64,000 bases of DNA from Sulfurimonas sp. HSL3-2. GTDB taxonomy: Bacteria > Campylobacterota > Campylobacteria > Campylobacterales > Sulfurimonadaceae. Of this stretch, positions 26,488-36,451 are shown one piece after another. Where the stretch lies: contig NZ_CP147917.1 in assembly GCF_039645965.1 (NCBI RefSeq), positions 372,001-436,000 of the forward strand. The letters run 5' to 3'. Numbering within the stretch: position 1 is the stretch's first letter; each line of letters begins with the position of its first letter. The position numbers and the translations under genes are program-made. Below the pieces are notes generated by a model that was not told the DNA's origin, ran no database searches, and saw only the letters and a list, made by a program, of their open reading frames with translations.

Positions 26488-27309
26488 ATGAGAGTTTTTC
26501 AATCTCCCTTAGAACTAAAAAATGAGTTAAGAAGTTTAGATGCGAGTATTGGGTTTGTCCCGACAATGGGTGCACTTCACAACGGGCATATATCGCTTAT
26601 TAAAAAAGCAAAAGAGCAAAATGAGATCGTTGTCGTATCTATATTTGTAAACCCGACGCAGTTTTTAAAAGGGGAAGATCTAGACAAATATCCAAGACGC
26701 GAGCAGGCTGACAGACGTGTGTGCGAACTTGCAGGAGTCGATTATCTTTTTTATCCGAATGCAGATGATATCTATGGCAAAGATGAAGTCACTGTCTGTG
26801 CTCCAAATGTAAGAGGATATATACTTGAAGGGACATCACGTCCGGGTCATTTCAGCGGTGTTTTGACCGTTGTGATGAAACTTCTGAACATCGTCAATCC
26901 TAAAAATGCATATTTTGGAAAGAAAGATGCGCAGCAGCTGAACTTGATAACATTGATGGTCAAACAGATGTTTATGGATGTAAATATCGTGCCTGTCGAT
27001 ACAATGCGCGATGCAAACGGACTTGCACTCAGCAGCAGAAATGAATATTTGACTCCGATAGAAAAGGAGGAGGCGTTAAAAATACCTCTTTCACTTAAAA
27101 AAGCTACAAATATGGTGATGTCGGGTATTTACGATGTTAAACGCATAAAAGAAGAGATGACAAATATCCTTTTACCTAATGAGATATCTTATGTGGCCAT
27201 TGTCAGCAGAGAGTTTGAACCGCTTGAGAAAGTAATACCTGGAAACTCTATCGTACTTGTAGAAGCGGTAGTCGGCAGTACCAGACTACTGGACAACATC
27301 TGGCTTTAA
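26488..27309 (+). CDS. panC: Pantothenate synthetase
   Basis: 273 aa. The N-terminal Rossmann part has PTMGALHNGH and FVNPTQF; the substrate-binding GKKDAQQ and LSSRN segments follow. The enzyme joins pantoate and beta-alanine using ATP, giving pantothenate for coenzyme A. GAGG precedes the start. It is convergent with ftsI and overlaps its end by 24 bp. Confidence 0.96.
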   Translation: MRVFQSPLELKNELRSLDASIGFVPTMGALHNGHISLIKKAKEQNEIVVVSIFVNPTQFLKGEDLDKYPRREQADRRVCELAGVDYLFYPNADDIYGKDEVTVCAPNVRGYILEGTSRPGHFSGVLTVVMKLLNIVNPKNAYFGKKDAQQLNLITLMVKQMFMDVNIVPVDTMRDANGLALSSRNEYLTPIEKEEALKIPLSLKKATNMVMSGIYDVKRIKEEMTNILLPNEISYVAIVSREFEPLEKVIPGNSIVLVEAVVGSTRLLDNIWL

Positions 27310-29055
27310 GTAGTTCTCATCTACTAAAAGATCGACAATATCTTTAAATACAGGTACGGCAGTCTGTGCAGCAAAGTGGTTGTTCTTTGGTTGTACGACC
27401 ACCACTCCTATGGTGTATCTGTGCGTATCGTCATTCGCAAATCCCAAAAATGAAGTGTTGTATTTAAAAACATACTCTCCATCCTCGACTATGTGCGCAG
27501 TTCCCGTTTTTCCTCCGACTTCAAGTCCCGGAGTGATCGCTTTTGTACCTGTTCCCTCCTGAACCGTTTTGATGAGTATTTTTTTCATCCTTTTTGCGGT
27601 TGCCGGATCGATGACTTGATGGCTGGTATCTAAAGGTATCTTAGTCTCTTTGCCATCCTTGTCTATAAGTGACGAGACCAAAGTAGGGATCACCTCTCTA
27701 CCGTTATTATTAAACGCATTATATGCGTTGACAAGCTGTATAAGTGTCACTTTCATACCATACCCGTATGACGCCGTAGCTTTATATATCTCATCGTCTA
27801 GTTGTGAAGATGTAGGGATAGAACCCTCTTTTTCGTATGAAAGGTCGATGTTTGTCTTACGAGAGAGTCCAAAGCGGTTCAGACCTTCATAAAAATCGAG
27901 TCCGGTCAATCTTTGCGCCAGTTGCGCCATACCGACATTTGATGAGTAGACAATGACATTTTCTGCACTCAGCCAATCGAACTTATGCTCATCGGTTATG
28001 ACTTTTCTACCGATCTTGAACTTTCCGTTATGTCCGTTTACGAGATCATATGGATTGACAAGTTTCTTTTCTAAAAGCAGAGTAAAAGTTAAAGGCTTTA
28101 TAACCGATCCCGGTTCAAATGCGTACTCTATCGCCCAAGTGTTAAGAGAAGGGTAATCACTTTTTAGTATGTTTTGAGGAAGATATCTGTTAGAACTTGC
28201 AAGTGAAAGGATTCTACCGTCTTTTGATGACATAACTACAGCCATAATATGTTTGGCATCAAGCTTCTCTTTCATCTTGTCCAAGATTCTTTCGATCTTA
28301 ATCTGCAGGGTAACCGGGATGTTGAGTTTGACGTCAAGACCGTCTATACCGGGTTTTGTATAGCTGTCTTTGTTAAGTATCATATAGTTGTTTACATCTC
28401 TTGGAGCAAACTGTTTGGCATCCTGTTTTGATGAGAGTTCATCTTCATAGCGTTTCTCTACACCTTTAACACCGCGTATTTTTGTATAACCGTCATCTTC
28501 TATCTTATGTGGATAGCCGATAACAGGTGTTAAAAGGTTTCCATAAGGGTAGATTCGTGCTTCACCGCTTTCTATAATGCTCAGCCCCTGTAACGATCGG
28601 ATATGTGTTTTCGGATTTTCAATCTCTACAAACACTTTATAGCGTCTTAGTTCAAATGCCAGGTTTTTAAGATACTGTGCCTGCTTTGAGTTGATGTTAT
28701 AGCTCAGGACTACGACACCTTTCTTTTTATAAAGAAGTTTTTGTATCTCTTTTGGATCGATATTACTGTATATGCTGAAAAGCTGTATAAAAAGATTCTC
28801 TTTTTTAGGATCTATGTAATTTGTGTTAACAATAGCTTTGTAAAGCTTTTGTGTGGTTGCAATATGAAATCCGTCGGCACTTATGATATTGCCTCTTTTG
28901 GCGTTTGTCGTGTCGGAGGTGTAAAGGGAAGGGATGTCTCTTGGATTTATCGCCGTAAAAAGCATAACGCTTAAAAAGACGATAAAGCCTAGGACTATGA
29001 TGGAAAAAAGTAGAAATATCTTATTTGATTTAGTTCTATTAGAGATGTTTTGCAT
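27286..29055 (-). CDS. ftsI: Penicillin-binding protein 2/FtsI-type septal transpeptidase
   Basis: 589 aa. One N-terminal membrane anchor (about residues 12-33), a pedestal domain, and a class B transpeptidase domain from about residue 250. The active-site Ser is in PGSVIKP (SxxK); SSN is in VYSSNVGM; the KTGT triad is in GGKTGTAH. It cross-links septal peptidoglycan. It is the last gene of flgB-flgC-fliE-ftsI, 15 nt after fliE, an arrangement also found in Helicobacter, so a division enzyme shares transcripts with basal-body genes. Confidence 0.95.
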   Translation of the reverse strand: MQNISNRTKSNKIFLLFSIIVLGFIVFLSVMLFTAINPRDIPSLYTSDTTNAKRGNIISADGFHIATTQKLYKAIVNTNYIDPKKENLFIQLFSIYSNIDPKEIQKLLYKKKGVVVLSYNINSKQAQYLKNLAFELRRYKVFVEIENPKTHIRSLQGLSIIESGEARIYPYGNLLTPVIGYPHKIEDDGYTKIRGVKGVEKRYEDELSSKQDAKQFAPRDVNNYMILNKDSYTKPGIDGLDVKLNIPVTLQIKIERILDKMKEKLDAKHIMAVVMSSKDGRILSLASSNRYLPQNILKSDYPSLNTWAIEYAFEPGSVIKPLTFTLLLEKKLVNPYDLVNGHNGKFKIGRKVITDEHKFDWLSAENVIVYSSNVGMAQLAQRLTGLDFYEGLNRFGLSRKTNIDLSYEKEGSIPTSSQLDDEIYKATASYGYGMKVTLIQLVNAYNAFNNNGREVIPTLVSSLIDKDGKETKIPLDTSHQVIDPATAKRMKKILIKTVQEGTGTKAITPGLEVGGKTGTAHIVEDGEYVFKYNTSFLGFANDDTHRYTIGVVVVQPKNNHFAAQTAVPVFKDIVDLLVDENYLKPDVVQ

Positions 29056-29070
29056 TAAAGACTAGGCTGC

Positions 29071-29373
29071 TTAGATCTGAGTTCTACTGATCTCTTTGTA
29101 TGCGTTCAATGCTTTATTGCGTACCTCTAACATCAGCTTCATACTTATCTCCGCTTTATCTATCGCAAGTGCTGCTTGATGCAGGTCTTTTACTTGACCG
29201 GTAGCTATATCGCTCATCGCTTTTTCACTGTCTACTTGAAGGTTGTTTACCTCGTTCATAGCAGATTTTAGTTTGTCAGCAAAAGCTTCCCCGGCATTGG
29301 ATGTTTGTGAGGCAGGAGATTTTTGGTTTAAAAGGTCAGCTGTTGAGAGACCGTTAATATTGTTGATTGCCAT
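29071..29373 (-). CDS. fliE: Flagellar hook-basal body protein FliE
   Basis: 100 aa. The C-terminal half has the FliE pattern (LHQAALAIDKAEISMKLMLEV RN-type helices). FliE links the MS ring to the proximal rod and is needed for export. Spacing is 15 nt to both flgC and ftsI. Confidence 0.95.
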   Translation of the reverse strand: MAINNINGLSTADLLNQKSPASQTSNAGEAFADKLKSAMNEVNNLQVDSEKAMSDIATGQVKDLHQAALAIDKAEISMKLMLEVRNKALNAYKEISRTQI

Positions 29374-29388
29374 AATTTATTCCTTGTC

Positions 29389-29883
29389 CTACTGTAAAAG
29401 AGAAATAGCACTCGTTGCCATGTTCTTTGCACTTTCAAATGCTGCAACGTTAGCTTGATACGAACGTGTCGCTTCTACTAAATCGGCCATTTCCACAACA
29501 GGATTAATATTTGGATATGCCACGTATCCGTTTGCATCGGCATCCGGATGAGTCGGGTCATATTTCATCTTTGGTTTAGTATCATCGCGTGATATCTTGT
29601 CAACTACTACACTCATTATAGCAGGATTTACTTTACTGCCAGCTTGACCTTCATCTAAAGGGTCTTCGTATTTAGCAGAGTTTGTTTCGCCGTTGATCGC
29701 TTTATTTATAGCATCGTTAAAGTTAATGGCTTTAAATACGACCTCTTTACGGCGGTACGGACCACCCTCTTCAGTACGGGTAGTCTGTGCATTTGCTATA
29801 TTCGAAGAGATGACATCTACACGTGTTCTTTGAGCTGAAAGTCCGTAACCGCTAATATCAAAACTGCTTAAAAAATTACTCAT
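29389..29883 (-). CDS. flgC: Flagellar basal-body rod protein FlgC
   Basis: 164 aa. The N-terminal rod signature is SAQRTRVDVISSNIANAQTTR; the C-terminus VEATRSYQANVAAFESAKNMA completes the coiled rod domain. It forms part of the proximal rod. flgB ends 9 nt upstream. Confidence 0.97.
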   Translation of the reverse strand: MSNFLSSFDISGYGLSAQRTRVDVISSNIANAQTTRTEEGGPYRRKEVVFKAINFNDAINKAINGETNSAKYEDPLDEGQAGSKVNPAIMSVVVDKISRDDTKPKMKYDPTHPDADANGYVAYPNINPVVEMADLVEATRSYQANVAAFESAKNMATSAISLLQ

Positions 29884-29892
29884 AATCTATTC

Positions 29893-30324
29893 CTAACTTA
29901 ATTTACCGGAAGCGTCGATAACGCTTTTGAAGATATTTGCATCTTTTCTTATCGATGCGATCAGTGCATTGTACATAGTAGAGTTTTTACTCATTTCAGT
30001 AGTTTCGACGTCTATATCTACACTGTTACCGTCGTTTCTAGCCATATGTCCGTCTCTGTAAAACAGAGTTGCTTTAGAATTATCTGTCTCAGGAAGTGCA
30101 TTAAGATGTGCACCGTTAGTGTGTGCCATCTGTAATGTGTGAGATTGGTCATTAAAGATCTCTCTCTCTTTTTGCATAAGAGTATCTTCAAATCTTATAT
30201 CACGAGGTTTGTAAAACGGAGTGTCCGCATTTGCTATGTTCGATGCTATCATATCTTGACGCATAGAACGGTAATCAAGTGCTTGTGCCATTAAAGAGTG
30301 TGCTCGTGATATCTCAATACTCAT
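29893..30324 (-). CDS. flgB: Flagellar basal-body rod protein FlgB
   Basis: 143 aa from the ATG at 30324, preceded by AAGGAATTCAAG. An upstream in-frame Met 24 codons away lies across the predicted promoter and is rejected. The rod signature MRQDMIASNIANADTPFYK is clear. It is the first gene of the flgBC-fliE-ftsI operon. Confidence 0.95.
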   Translation of the reverse strand: MSIEISRAHSLMAQALDYRSMRQDMIASNIANADTPFYKPRDIRFEDTLMQKEREIFNDQSHTLQMAHTNGAHLNALPETDNSKATLFYRDGHMARNDGNSVDIDVETTEMSKNSTMYNALIASIRKDANIFKSVIDASGKLS

Positions 30325-30363
30325 CTTGAATTCCTTGTATGTTTTGTAACTATTTTTTAACAA

Positions 30364-30378
30364 GCAATTATTATTCCA
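30364..30378 (-). promoter_or_regulatory. Sigma-54-like promoter of flgB operon
   Basis: On the - strand TGGAATAATAATTGC: GG, exactly 10 nt, GC, close to TGGCAC-N5-TTGC. The -12 GC is 40 nt before the flgB ATG. Sigma-54 controls flgB/flgC in Campylobacter and Helicobacter, so the context fits. Confidence 0.6.
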
Positions 30379-30534
30379 TTTATTGGTATTTTCCACACTT
30401 TTAGTTAATTATAAGTTTGTAAGGATCAATTCGGATGAAAAAAGGGTGTTTAAGCATAGATTAATAATAACTGATGAATAATTATCATTAAGGTTACTAG
30501 TGTAATCCAATTTTTTATTTACAAGGAGTTCTTT

Positions 30535-30954
30535 ATGAAAAGAGCTGGTTTTACAATGATCGAATTGATCTTCGTTATCGTTATCTTAGGTATTTTAGCG
30601 GCTGTCGCTATTCCAAAACTTGCAGCTACAAGAAATGATGCAAAAGTTGCTTCTGAAGTTACAAGTGTTGCTCAAGCTTTATCAAACTTAGGTGCAGAAT
30701 ATACAGCAACAGGTGCGTTTGCTGCTAATTCACTTACTGAAGCAAATGCAGCTGTAAGTTGTGTTACGTTTACTGGAGCTACTCCTGATGGTAACGTGAC
30801 GCTTACTACGACAGTTCAAAATGCTACAAAATGTCCAACAGTAGTAGAAACAGAAGTTAAATCAAGATTGGTTAACAATGGTGTCCTTGGTGGGACTACA
30901 GCTGCTCCTGCTGCTAAAGATTATGCATTCGGCGGAACTGGCGTAGTTGAATAA
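30535..30954 (+). CDS. Type IV prepilin-like protein 1
   Basis: 139 aa. Prepilin leader MKRAG, then FTMIELIFVIVILGILAAVAIP, the class III signal cut by PilD with Glu5 conserved. A C-terminal globular part holds two Cys about 50 residues apart (CVTF and CPTV), which could form a disulfide. AAGGAG precedes the ATG. It is the first of three tandem prepilin genes; whether it is a major pilin or a pseudopilin of a type II secretion or DNA-uptake machine cannot be told from sequence. Confidence 0.88.
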   Translation: MKRAGFTMIELIFVIVILGILAAVAIPKLAATRNDAKVASEVTSVAQALSNLGAEYTATGAFAANSLTEANAAVSCVTFTGATPDGNVTLTTTVQNATKCPTVVETEVKSRLVNNGVLGGTTAAPAAKDYAFGGTGVVE

Positions 30955-31096
30955 TACATTTTCTCTTCTCCCCTTATGGGGGATGAGACTTCTTTACTTC
31001 TTTAAATTCAAAACAATCTTTATAATGCAGTTTTATTCCAAAATATAAATATATTTAATATATAGTTATTTATAGCTTATACATAAGGGGAATATT

Positions 31097-31516
31097 ATGA
31101 AAAATTCAAAAAATGCTTTTACAATGATCGAGCTTATTTTTGTAATAGTGATACTTGGAATACTCGGAGCTATCGCTTTTCCACGGTTATCTGCAACTCG
31201 AAATGATGCAATAGCAGCAGTGGAACTGATGAATGTTGCTCAAGGGCTTCATAATCTTTCTTCTGAATATATGTCTAAAGGGTCATTCGTTAATTACACC
31301 GTATCTGATGCTAATAAAACTGTAAAATGTTTTGTTTTCACATTAAATGATGCTACAGACGGGAATATTTCCATCGCTACATTAAATGCAGCTAACAGCA
31401 GGTGTTCACAGACAGTTTTAGATGCGGTAAAAATAAAAGCCGGACATAATGGTATAATTAATGCAGACGGTTCGATGAAGACATATGTGTTTAAGGGGGG
31501 AAGAGTAGTTGAATAA
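31097..31516 (+). CDS. Type IV prepilin-like protein 2, paralogue of protein 1
   Basis: 139 aa, same length and layout as the preceding gene, with two Cys in equivalent places (CFVF and CSQT). The leader is MKNSKNA with Ala rather than Gly before the cut at FTMIEL. AAGGGGAA precedes the start. It probably arose by tandem duplication of the first gene followed by strong divergence. Confidence 0.88.
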   Translation: MKNSKNAFTMIELIFVIVILGILGAIAFPRLSATRNDAIAAVELMNVAQGLHNLSSEYMSKGSFVNYTVSDANKTVKCFVFTLNDATDGNISIATLNAANSRCSQTVLDAVKIKAGHNGIINADGSMKTYVFKGGRVVE

Positions 31517-31541
31517 TATATTTTTTAAAAAAGGTTATAGG

Positions 31542-32000
31542 GTGAAAAAGTATAAAAATGCATTTACGATGATCGAAATGGTCTATGTTATTGTTATTCT
31601 CGGTATATTAGCCGGTATCGCGATACCAAAATTGGTTGCTACGAGAACAGATGCCGTTCTGGCAAACGGTCGTTCAGATGTGGCAGCTATTCGTACTGCA
31701 ATATCAACAGAGAGACAAAAACGTTTTATGAAAGGTGACAGTTCATATATCAGTGCTTTAGATAGCGGAGTCGGACAAAATGCAGCAGGTGTTACTATAT
31801 TTGACGGTAATGGAGTGGCAGGAAGTACACTTCTTACTTATGGAATAACAACAAAAAATAGCGATGGCGGCTGGATGAAGACAGGTGCTACTACTTATGC
31901 ATATAAAGTCGCCGGTGCTCAAAATACATTCACATATAATAATGCAGATGGTACTTTTAAATGTACTGCCGGAACATATTGCGATCAGTTGTCTAAATAA
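31542..32000 (+). CDS. Type IV prepilin-like protein 3
   Basis: About 152 aa. GTG at 31542 is chosen because AAGG lies 7 nt upstream and it gives a normal 7-residue leader ending KNA before FTMIEMVYVIVILGILAG. The helix N-terminus is pilin-like but the globular part differs from proteins 1 and 2, and its two Cys are near the C-terminus (KCTAGTYC). It starts 25 nt after the stop of protein 2. Confidence 0.82.
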   Translation: MKKYKNAFTMIEMVYVIVILGILAGIAIPKLVATRTDAVLANGRSDVAAIRTAISTERQKRFMKGDSSYISALDSGVGQNAAGVTIFDGNGVAGSTLLTYGITTKNSDGGWMKTGATTYAYKVAGAQNTFTYNNADGTFKCTAGTYCDQLSK

Positions 32001-32016
32001 ATAGTCAGTTTTAAAG

Positions 32017-32022
32017 TATAAT
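32017..32022 (+). promoter_or_regulatory. -10 box 6 nt before priA ATG (predicted leaderless start)
   Basis: TATAAT, 6 nt (TCTTTT), ATG at 32029, with no Shine-Dalgarno. Confidence 0.55.
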
Positions 32023-32028
32023 TCTTTT

Positions 32029-33870
32029 ATGAATTATTACTTACTCTCTTTATTAAACTCTCCGCTTCAGTCTCTTACTTATCAAAGTATAGAGCAAATA
32101 GAAGCGGGTGCAGTCGTAGATATCTCGTTAAACGGCAAGACAAAACAGGGCGTTGTTTTAGAGAAGATAGATAAACCTGTGTTTAACACTCTTGATATCT
32201 TACATGTAAGCAAACTCTATTTTTCAGACAAGCAGATAAAACTCGTACAGTTTATTTCCAACTATTACATCTGCTCACTCGGTGAAGCATTCTCGCTTTT
32301 AGTCCCTTTTGATAAAGAAATTACATGTAAAGATGTCGAGGCTGACTTCAGTGATGAGATAGAACTCTCAGCAAAACAAAATGAAGCTCTTTCATTTGCT
32401 AAAAGTAAAGATGTCTCTCTTCTTTTCGGAGACACGGGAAGCGGTAAGACAGAGATATACATGAAGCTCTTTGGCGATGTCATAAGAGAGGGAAAACGTG
32501 CGATATTTTTGATGCCTGAGATCTCACTTACTCCTCAGATGGAACAGCGTCTTGTCGCCCACTTCGGCTCACGTGTCGTGATGTGGCACTCTAAGATCAC
32601 AAAAGTTGCAAAAGAGAAGATATTAAAACGTATCCGAAGCGGCGAAGTCGATATAGTCGCGGGGGCAAGATCGGCACTTTTTACTCCGATGCAGGATGTG
32701 GGTGTGATAGTCGTAGATGAAGAGCATGACGACAGCTACAAATCCTCTTCCAAACCGCGATATAACGCGCGAGATATGGCGATATATATGGGACAGCTTT
32801 ACGGGGCTCGAGTACTTCTTGGAAGTGCGACACCATCTCTTGGCAGTTATGCGAAATTTCCCTCTTTCAGACTGAAAGGCGGTCACTTTGAATCGCGTAA
32901 AGAGTATATATATGAGACATCGTTAGAAGCGATAACACCTCTTATTGAAAATGAGATAAAAAAGACGAAACAAAAAGAGGGACAGAGTATCGTCTTTATT
33001 CCGACAAGGGCGAACTTTAAATACCTTATCTGTGCAAGCTGCGGACATAAATATCAGTGCCCGTACTGCAGTGTCGGGATGAGTGTCCATCAAAAGAGTA
33101 AGACGCTGAAGTGCCATTACTGTAATTTTGCGACTCAGATCCCTCAGGTCTGTCCAGAGTGTAAAGAACACTCTTTAAAAAGTGCCAGACTTGGGACTGC
33201 CGAGGCAGTCAAACATCTTCAAGAAAATCTAGAGAGCTTACATGTAGAGCAGTTTGATAGAGATGTGATCACTACGCAGAACAAGCTCATAAAAACACTT
33301 AAAAGGTTTAACGACAAAGAGATAGATGTACTTGTCGGGACACAGATGCTAAGTAAAGGGCATGACTATCATGATGTCACTTTGGCCGTAGTGCTGGGAC
33401 TTGATAATATGCTCAATATGAGTGACTACAGAGCACGGGAAAAGGCACTTTCTTCGCTTATTCAGATAGCAGGACGAAGCGGACGCAAAAAAGAGGCAAG
33501 GGTGATAGTCCAGACTTTTAATAAAGAGTTTTTTGAAGCTTACATAGATGATTATGAGAGATTTTTAAAAGATGAGCTGGAGTTTAGACGCGGAGTATAT
33601 CCGCCGTTTAAAAAGCTTTGCCGTATCTTGTTCGCGCATAAAAACGGAGCGAAAGCCCAAAGCGAGATGCTAGACACAGTAGAGAGATTAAAACATTTTA
33701 ATGATGTAGAGGTCGTCGGTTTCGGTGCATCGGCGATCGAAAAGATAGCGGATAAATACCGCTTTATGATACTTTTGCGCGCGACAAAAAGTACAGATAT
33801 CATCAAAGCTGTTCTTTCTGTAAAAAGTGAGACCGCACAGATAGATATGGATCCCATAGAATTCGCGTAA
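32029..33870 (+). CDS. priA: Primosomal replication protein N' (PriA helicase)
   Basis: 613 aa, shorter than the 730-aa E. coli protein mainly at the N-terminus. Walker A GDTGSGKT (134-141), DEEH box in VVVDEEHDDS, a zinc-binding block with four CxxC pairs (CASCGHKYQCPYC, CHYCNF, CPEC) and helicase motifs V-VI with QIAGRSGR. PriA reloads DnaB at stalled forks; dnaB lies three genes on. Contains TTACATGTAA at 32200 and 32321 and a variant at 33238. Confidence 0.96.
   Translation: MNYYLLSLLNSPLQSLTYQSIEQIEAGAVVDISLNGKTKQGVVLEKIDKPVFNTLDILHVSKLYFSDKQIKLVQFISNYYICSLGEAFSLLVPFDKEITCKDVEADFSDEIELSAKQNEALSFAKSKDVSLLFGDTGSGKTEIYMKLFGDVIREGKRAIFLMPEISLTPQMEQRLVAHFGSRVVMWHSKITKVAKEKILKRIRSGEVDIVAGARSALFTPMQDVGVIVVDEEHDDSYKSSSKPRYNARDMAIYMGQLYGARVLLGSATPSLGSYAKFPSFRLKGGHFESRKEYIYETSLEAITPLIENEIKKTKQKEGQSIVFIPTRANFKYLICASCGHKYQCPYCSVGMSVHQKSKTLKCHYCNFATQIPQVCPECKEHSLKSARLGTAEAVKHLQENLESLHVEQFDRDVITTQNKLIKTLKRFNDKEIDVLVGTQMLSKGHDYHDVTLAVVLGLDNMLNMSDYRAREKALSSLIQIAGRSGRKKEARVIVQTFNKEFFEAYIDDYERFLKDELEFRRGVYPPFKKLCRILFAHKNGAKAQSEMLDTVERLKHFNDVEVVGFGASAIEKIADKYRFMILLRATKSTDIIKAVLSVKSETAQIDMDPIEFA
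32200..32209. repeat. TTACATGTAA palindrome, copy 5
   Basis: In priA, extended to TTACATGTAAGC on +; read as Leu-His-Val-Ser. Confidence 0.9.
32321..32330. repeat. TTACATGTAA palindrome, copy 6
   Basis: Second copy in priA, 121 bp after copy 5, without the GC extension. It is in a different reading frame and encodes Ile-Thr-Cys-Lys. Confidence 0.9.
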
Positions 33871-33939
33871 AGTAGATCTTGAGTATATAAGTTATTATTT
33901 CAGTCCATATAACAAAGCAGTTTTTTAGTCCAAAACAGA

Positions 33940-33945
33940 TATTAT
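33940..33945 (+). promoter_or_regulatory. -10-like box 6 nt before ispG ATG (predicted leaderless start)
   Basis: TATTAT, 6 nt (ATCTTT), ATG at 33952; no ribosome site in the 30 nt upstream. Confidence 0.45.
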
Positions 33946-33951
33946 ATCTTT

Positions 33952-35016
33952 ATGATAAAAAGATACGAAACTAAAAAAATTTATGTCGGAAATGTTGCAG
34001 TCGGCGGTGATGCACCGATAAGTGTGCAGTCGATGACATACTCAAATACAAGAGATGTAGAAGCGACTGTCGAGCAGATAAACAGACTGCACTTTGCAGG
34101 GTGTGATATCGTTCGTGTAGCAGTACCTGACATGGAAGACGCACTGGCTCTAAAAGCGATCAAAGAACGTATCTCTCTGCCTCTTGTCGCAGATATCCAT
34201 TTTAATCATAAACTGGCTTTAGTAGCTGCGGAAGTAGTGGACTGTATCCGTATCAATCCAGGGAACATAGGTTCAAAAGATAAAGTACGTGAAGTCGTCA
34301 AAGCGTGTCAAGAGAGAAAGCTTCCGATTCGTATCGGCGTCAATGCAGGAAGTCTGGAAAAAGAGTTTGATAACAAGTACGGTCCTACGGCAGAGGCGAT
34401 GGTGGCTTCAGCGGAATACAACATCAAATTTTTAGAAGACTTGGGATTTGATGATATAAAGATCTCGCTTAAAGCCAGCGATGTTCAAAGAACGGTCGAA
34501 GCGTACAGAATGCTTCGTCCTAAAAACCATTATCCATTTCACCTGGGTGTGACGGAAGCAGGAACGATCTTTCATGCGACGATCAAAAGTGCCATCGGTC
34601 TTGGTGCGCTTTTACTTGATGGAATCGGCGATACGATGCGTGTCTCCATTACGGGGGAACTCGAAGAGGAGATAAACGTCGGGCGCGCGATACTCAAAGA
34701 CAGCGGAGCTGCACCTGAAGGGCTTAATATCATCTCTTGCCCTACATGCGGACGTATCGAGGCTGATCTGGTAAGTGCGGTGAGCGAGATAGAAAAAAGA
34801 ACGGCGCATATAAAAACACCTTTAAACGTTTCTGTTATGGGGTGTGTGGTCAACGCTATAGGTGAAGCACAGCATGCAGATGTTGCGATCGCGTATGGAA
34901 AAGGAAAAGGACTTGTAATGGTAAAAGGCGAGGTCGTGGCAAATCTTGATGAAGATAAACTGGTAGAACGTTTTGTAAACGAAGTTGAAAAGATGGCGGA
35001 AAATGACGGAAAATAA
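33952..35016 (+). CDS. ispG: 4-hydroxy-3-methylbut-2-enyl-diphosphate synthase (IspG/GcpE)
   Basis: 354 aa. TIM-barrel N-terminal part with [19 protein letters not shown], and a C-terminal 4Fe-4S domain with Cys in SCPTCGR and a third Cys in [11 protein letters not shown]. It converts MEcPP to HMBPP in the MEP isoprenoid pathway. The end overlaps dnaB by 14 nt. Confidence 0.97.
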   Translation: MIKRYETKKIYVGNVAVGGDAPISVQSMTYSNTRDVEATVEQINRLHFAGCDIVRVAVPDMEDALALKAIKERISLPLVADIHFNHKLALVAAEVVDCIRINPGNIGSKDKVREVVKACQERKLPIRIGVNAGSLEKEFDNKYGPTAEAMVASAEYNIKFLEDLGFDDIKISLKASDVQRTVEAYRMLRPKNHYPFHLGVTEAGTIFHATIKSAIGLGALLLDGIGDTMRVSITGELEEEINVGRAILKDSGAAPEGLNIISCPTCGRIEADLVSAVSEIEKRTAHIKTPLNVSVMGCVVNAIGEAQHADVAIAYGKGKGLVMVKGEVVANLDEDKLVERFVNEVEKMAENDGK

Positions 35017-36448
35017 TCTTTATAATTTAACATTTGAAAAATCGATACTTAGTTCGATAATCTTTGAGCCAAGACAGTTTGATGAGCTTGAATCTATGCT
35101 TCAGCATGATGATTTTTATCTGCCTGCACATCAGGATATCTACAAAGCGATGGTATCTCTTACTCGTAAAGATGAGCCGATAGATGAAGAGTTCATCAAA
35201 AAAGAGCTTTCCAAAGAGAAAAAGTTTGACGAGAGCGTTATGCTTGAAATCCTTTCGGCAAATCCGATCGCAAATATCAAAGCGTATGTAAACGAGATAA
35301 AAGACAAGTCTTTAAAACGTCATCTTTTAACGCTTACGACAGAGATAAAACGTGTTACTCTAGAGGAAGAGCTACCAAGCGACGAGGTCGTGAACCTTGT
35401 CGAGAAAAAGCTGTATGAGATAACACAGGATTCTCAGACAAGTGACTTTAAAGACTCTCCTACCGTGACGTATGACACTATGGAATACATCAAAGAGATG
35501 AAAGCAAGAGGTAACTCGACTCTTGTCGGTGTCGATACGGGATTTAACGAACTTAACAAGATGACGACAGGTTTTGGTAAGGGTGACCTGGTCATCATCG
35601 CTGCCCGTCCAGCGATGGGAAAAACATCTTTTGTCTTAAATACAGTGAACAGCTTGATAACAAAAGGCAAAGGTGTCGCATTCTTTTCATTAGAGATGCC
35701 GGCAGAACAATTGATGCTCAGACTCCTTAGTATCCAGACATCGATCTTTTTACAAAAGCTTCGTGTCGGAGACCTTAATGACGATGAATGGAGTCGTCTA
35801 AGCGCTGCTATAGACAATATGAACAGAGCAAAACTATTTGTGGATGATCAGGGTTCTGTGAACATCAACCAGCTTCGTTCAAAACTAAGAAAACTTAAAA
35901 ATCAGCATCCGGAGATCGAAGTCGCCGTGATAGATTACTTGCAGATCATGGCAGGAACGGGCGGAAAAGACCGTCACTTAGAGGTAAGTGAGATATCTCG
36001 TGGTCTGAAGATGCTCGCTCGTGAGCTTGGGATCCCTATACTTGCACTTTCTCAGCTGAACCGTGGACTTGAATCTCGTAACGATAAGCGTCCGATGCTG
36101 AGCGATATCCGTGAGTCGGGTTCTATCGAGCAGGATGCAGATATCATCCTCTTTGTCTATCGTGATGACGTCTACCTTTATAAAGAGGAAAAAGAGCGCG
36201 AAAAGGCTGCTAAAGCAGAAGGTAAAGAGTTTACTCCTACCTATGTCGAAAAAGAGGAAGAGGAAGCCGAGATCATTATCGGTAAGCAGCGTAACGGTCC
36301 GACAGGACACGTGAAACTAACATTCCAGAAGAAGCTCACTCGCTTTGTGGACTATACAAAAGGTGTCGAGACTGTTTATGAGAACATCGACACCCGGTCG
36401 GCTAATATCAATGTAGGAAACGATGTAGTTTCCATGCCAACGCTCTAG
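35003..36448 (+). CDS. dnaB: Replicative DNA helicase DnaB
   Basis: 481 aa from the ATG at 35003 inside the end of ispG; Met codons upstream are in the wrong context. The N-terminal DnaG-interacting domain spans about residues 5-105 and the RecA-like domain follows from about 170. Walker A is [10 protein letters not shown], Walker B is [10 protein letters not shown] and the arginine-finger region is [11 protein letters not shown]. It unwinds DNA as a hexamer at the fork. Confidence 0.97.
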   Translation: MTENNLYNLTFEKSILSSIIFEPRQFDELESMLQHDDFYLPAHQDIYKAMVSLTRKDEPIDEEFIKKELSKEKKFDESVMLEILSANPIANIKAYVNEIKDKSLKRHLLTLTTEIKRVTLEEELPSDEVVNLVEKKLYEITQDSQTSDFKDSPTVTYDTMEYIKEMKARGNSTLVGVDTGFNELNKMTTGFGKGDLVIIAARPAMGKTSFVLNTVNSLITKGKGVAFFSLEMPAEQLMLRLLSIQTSIFLQKLRVGDLNDDEWSRLSAAIDNMNRAKLFVDDQGSVNINQLRSKLRKLKNQHPEIEVAVIDYLQIMAGTGGKDRHLEVSEISRGLKMLARELGIPILALSQLNRGLESRNDKRPMLSDIRESGSIEQDADIILFVYRDDVYLYKEEKEREKAAKAEGKEFTPTYVEKEEEEAEIIIGKQRNGPTGHVKLTFQKKLTRFVDYTKGVETVYENIDTRSANINVGNDVVSMPTL

Positions 36449-36451
36449 GTG

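Noticed and set aside
30961-30990. CCCC-ttat-GGGG hairpin after prepilin 1
   Set aside because: Only 4-5 bp with no proper T-run; not strong enough to call a terminator.
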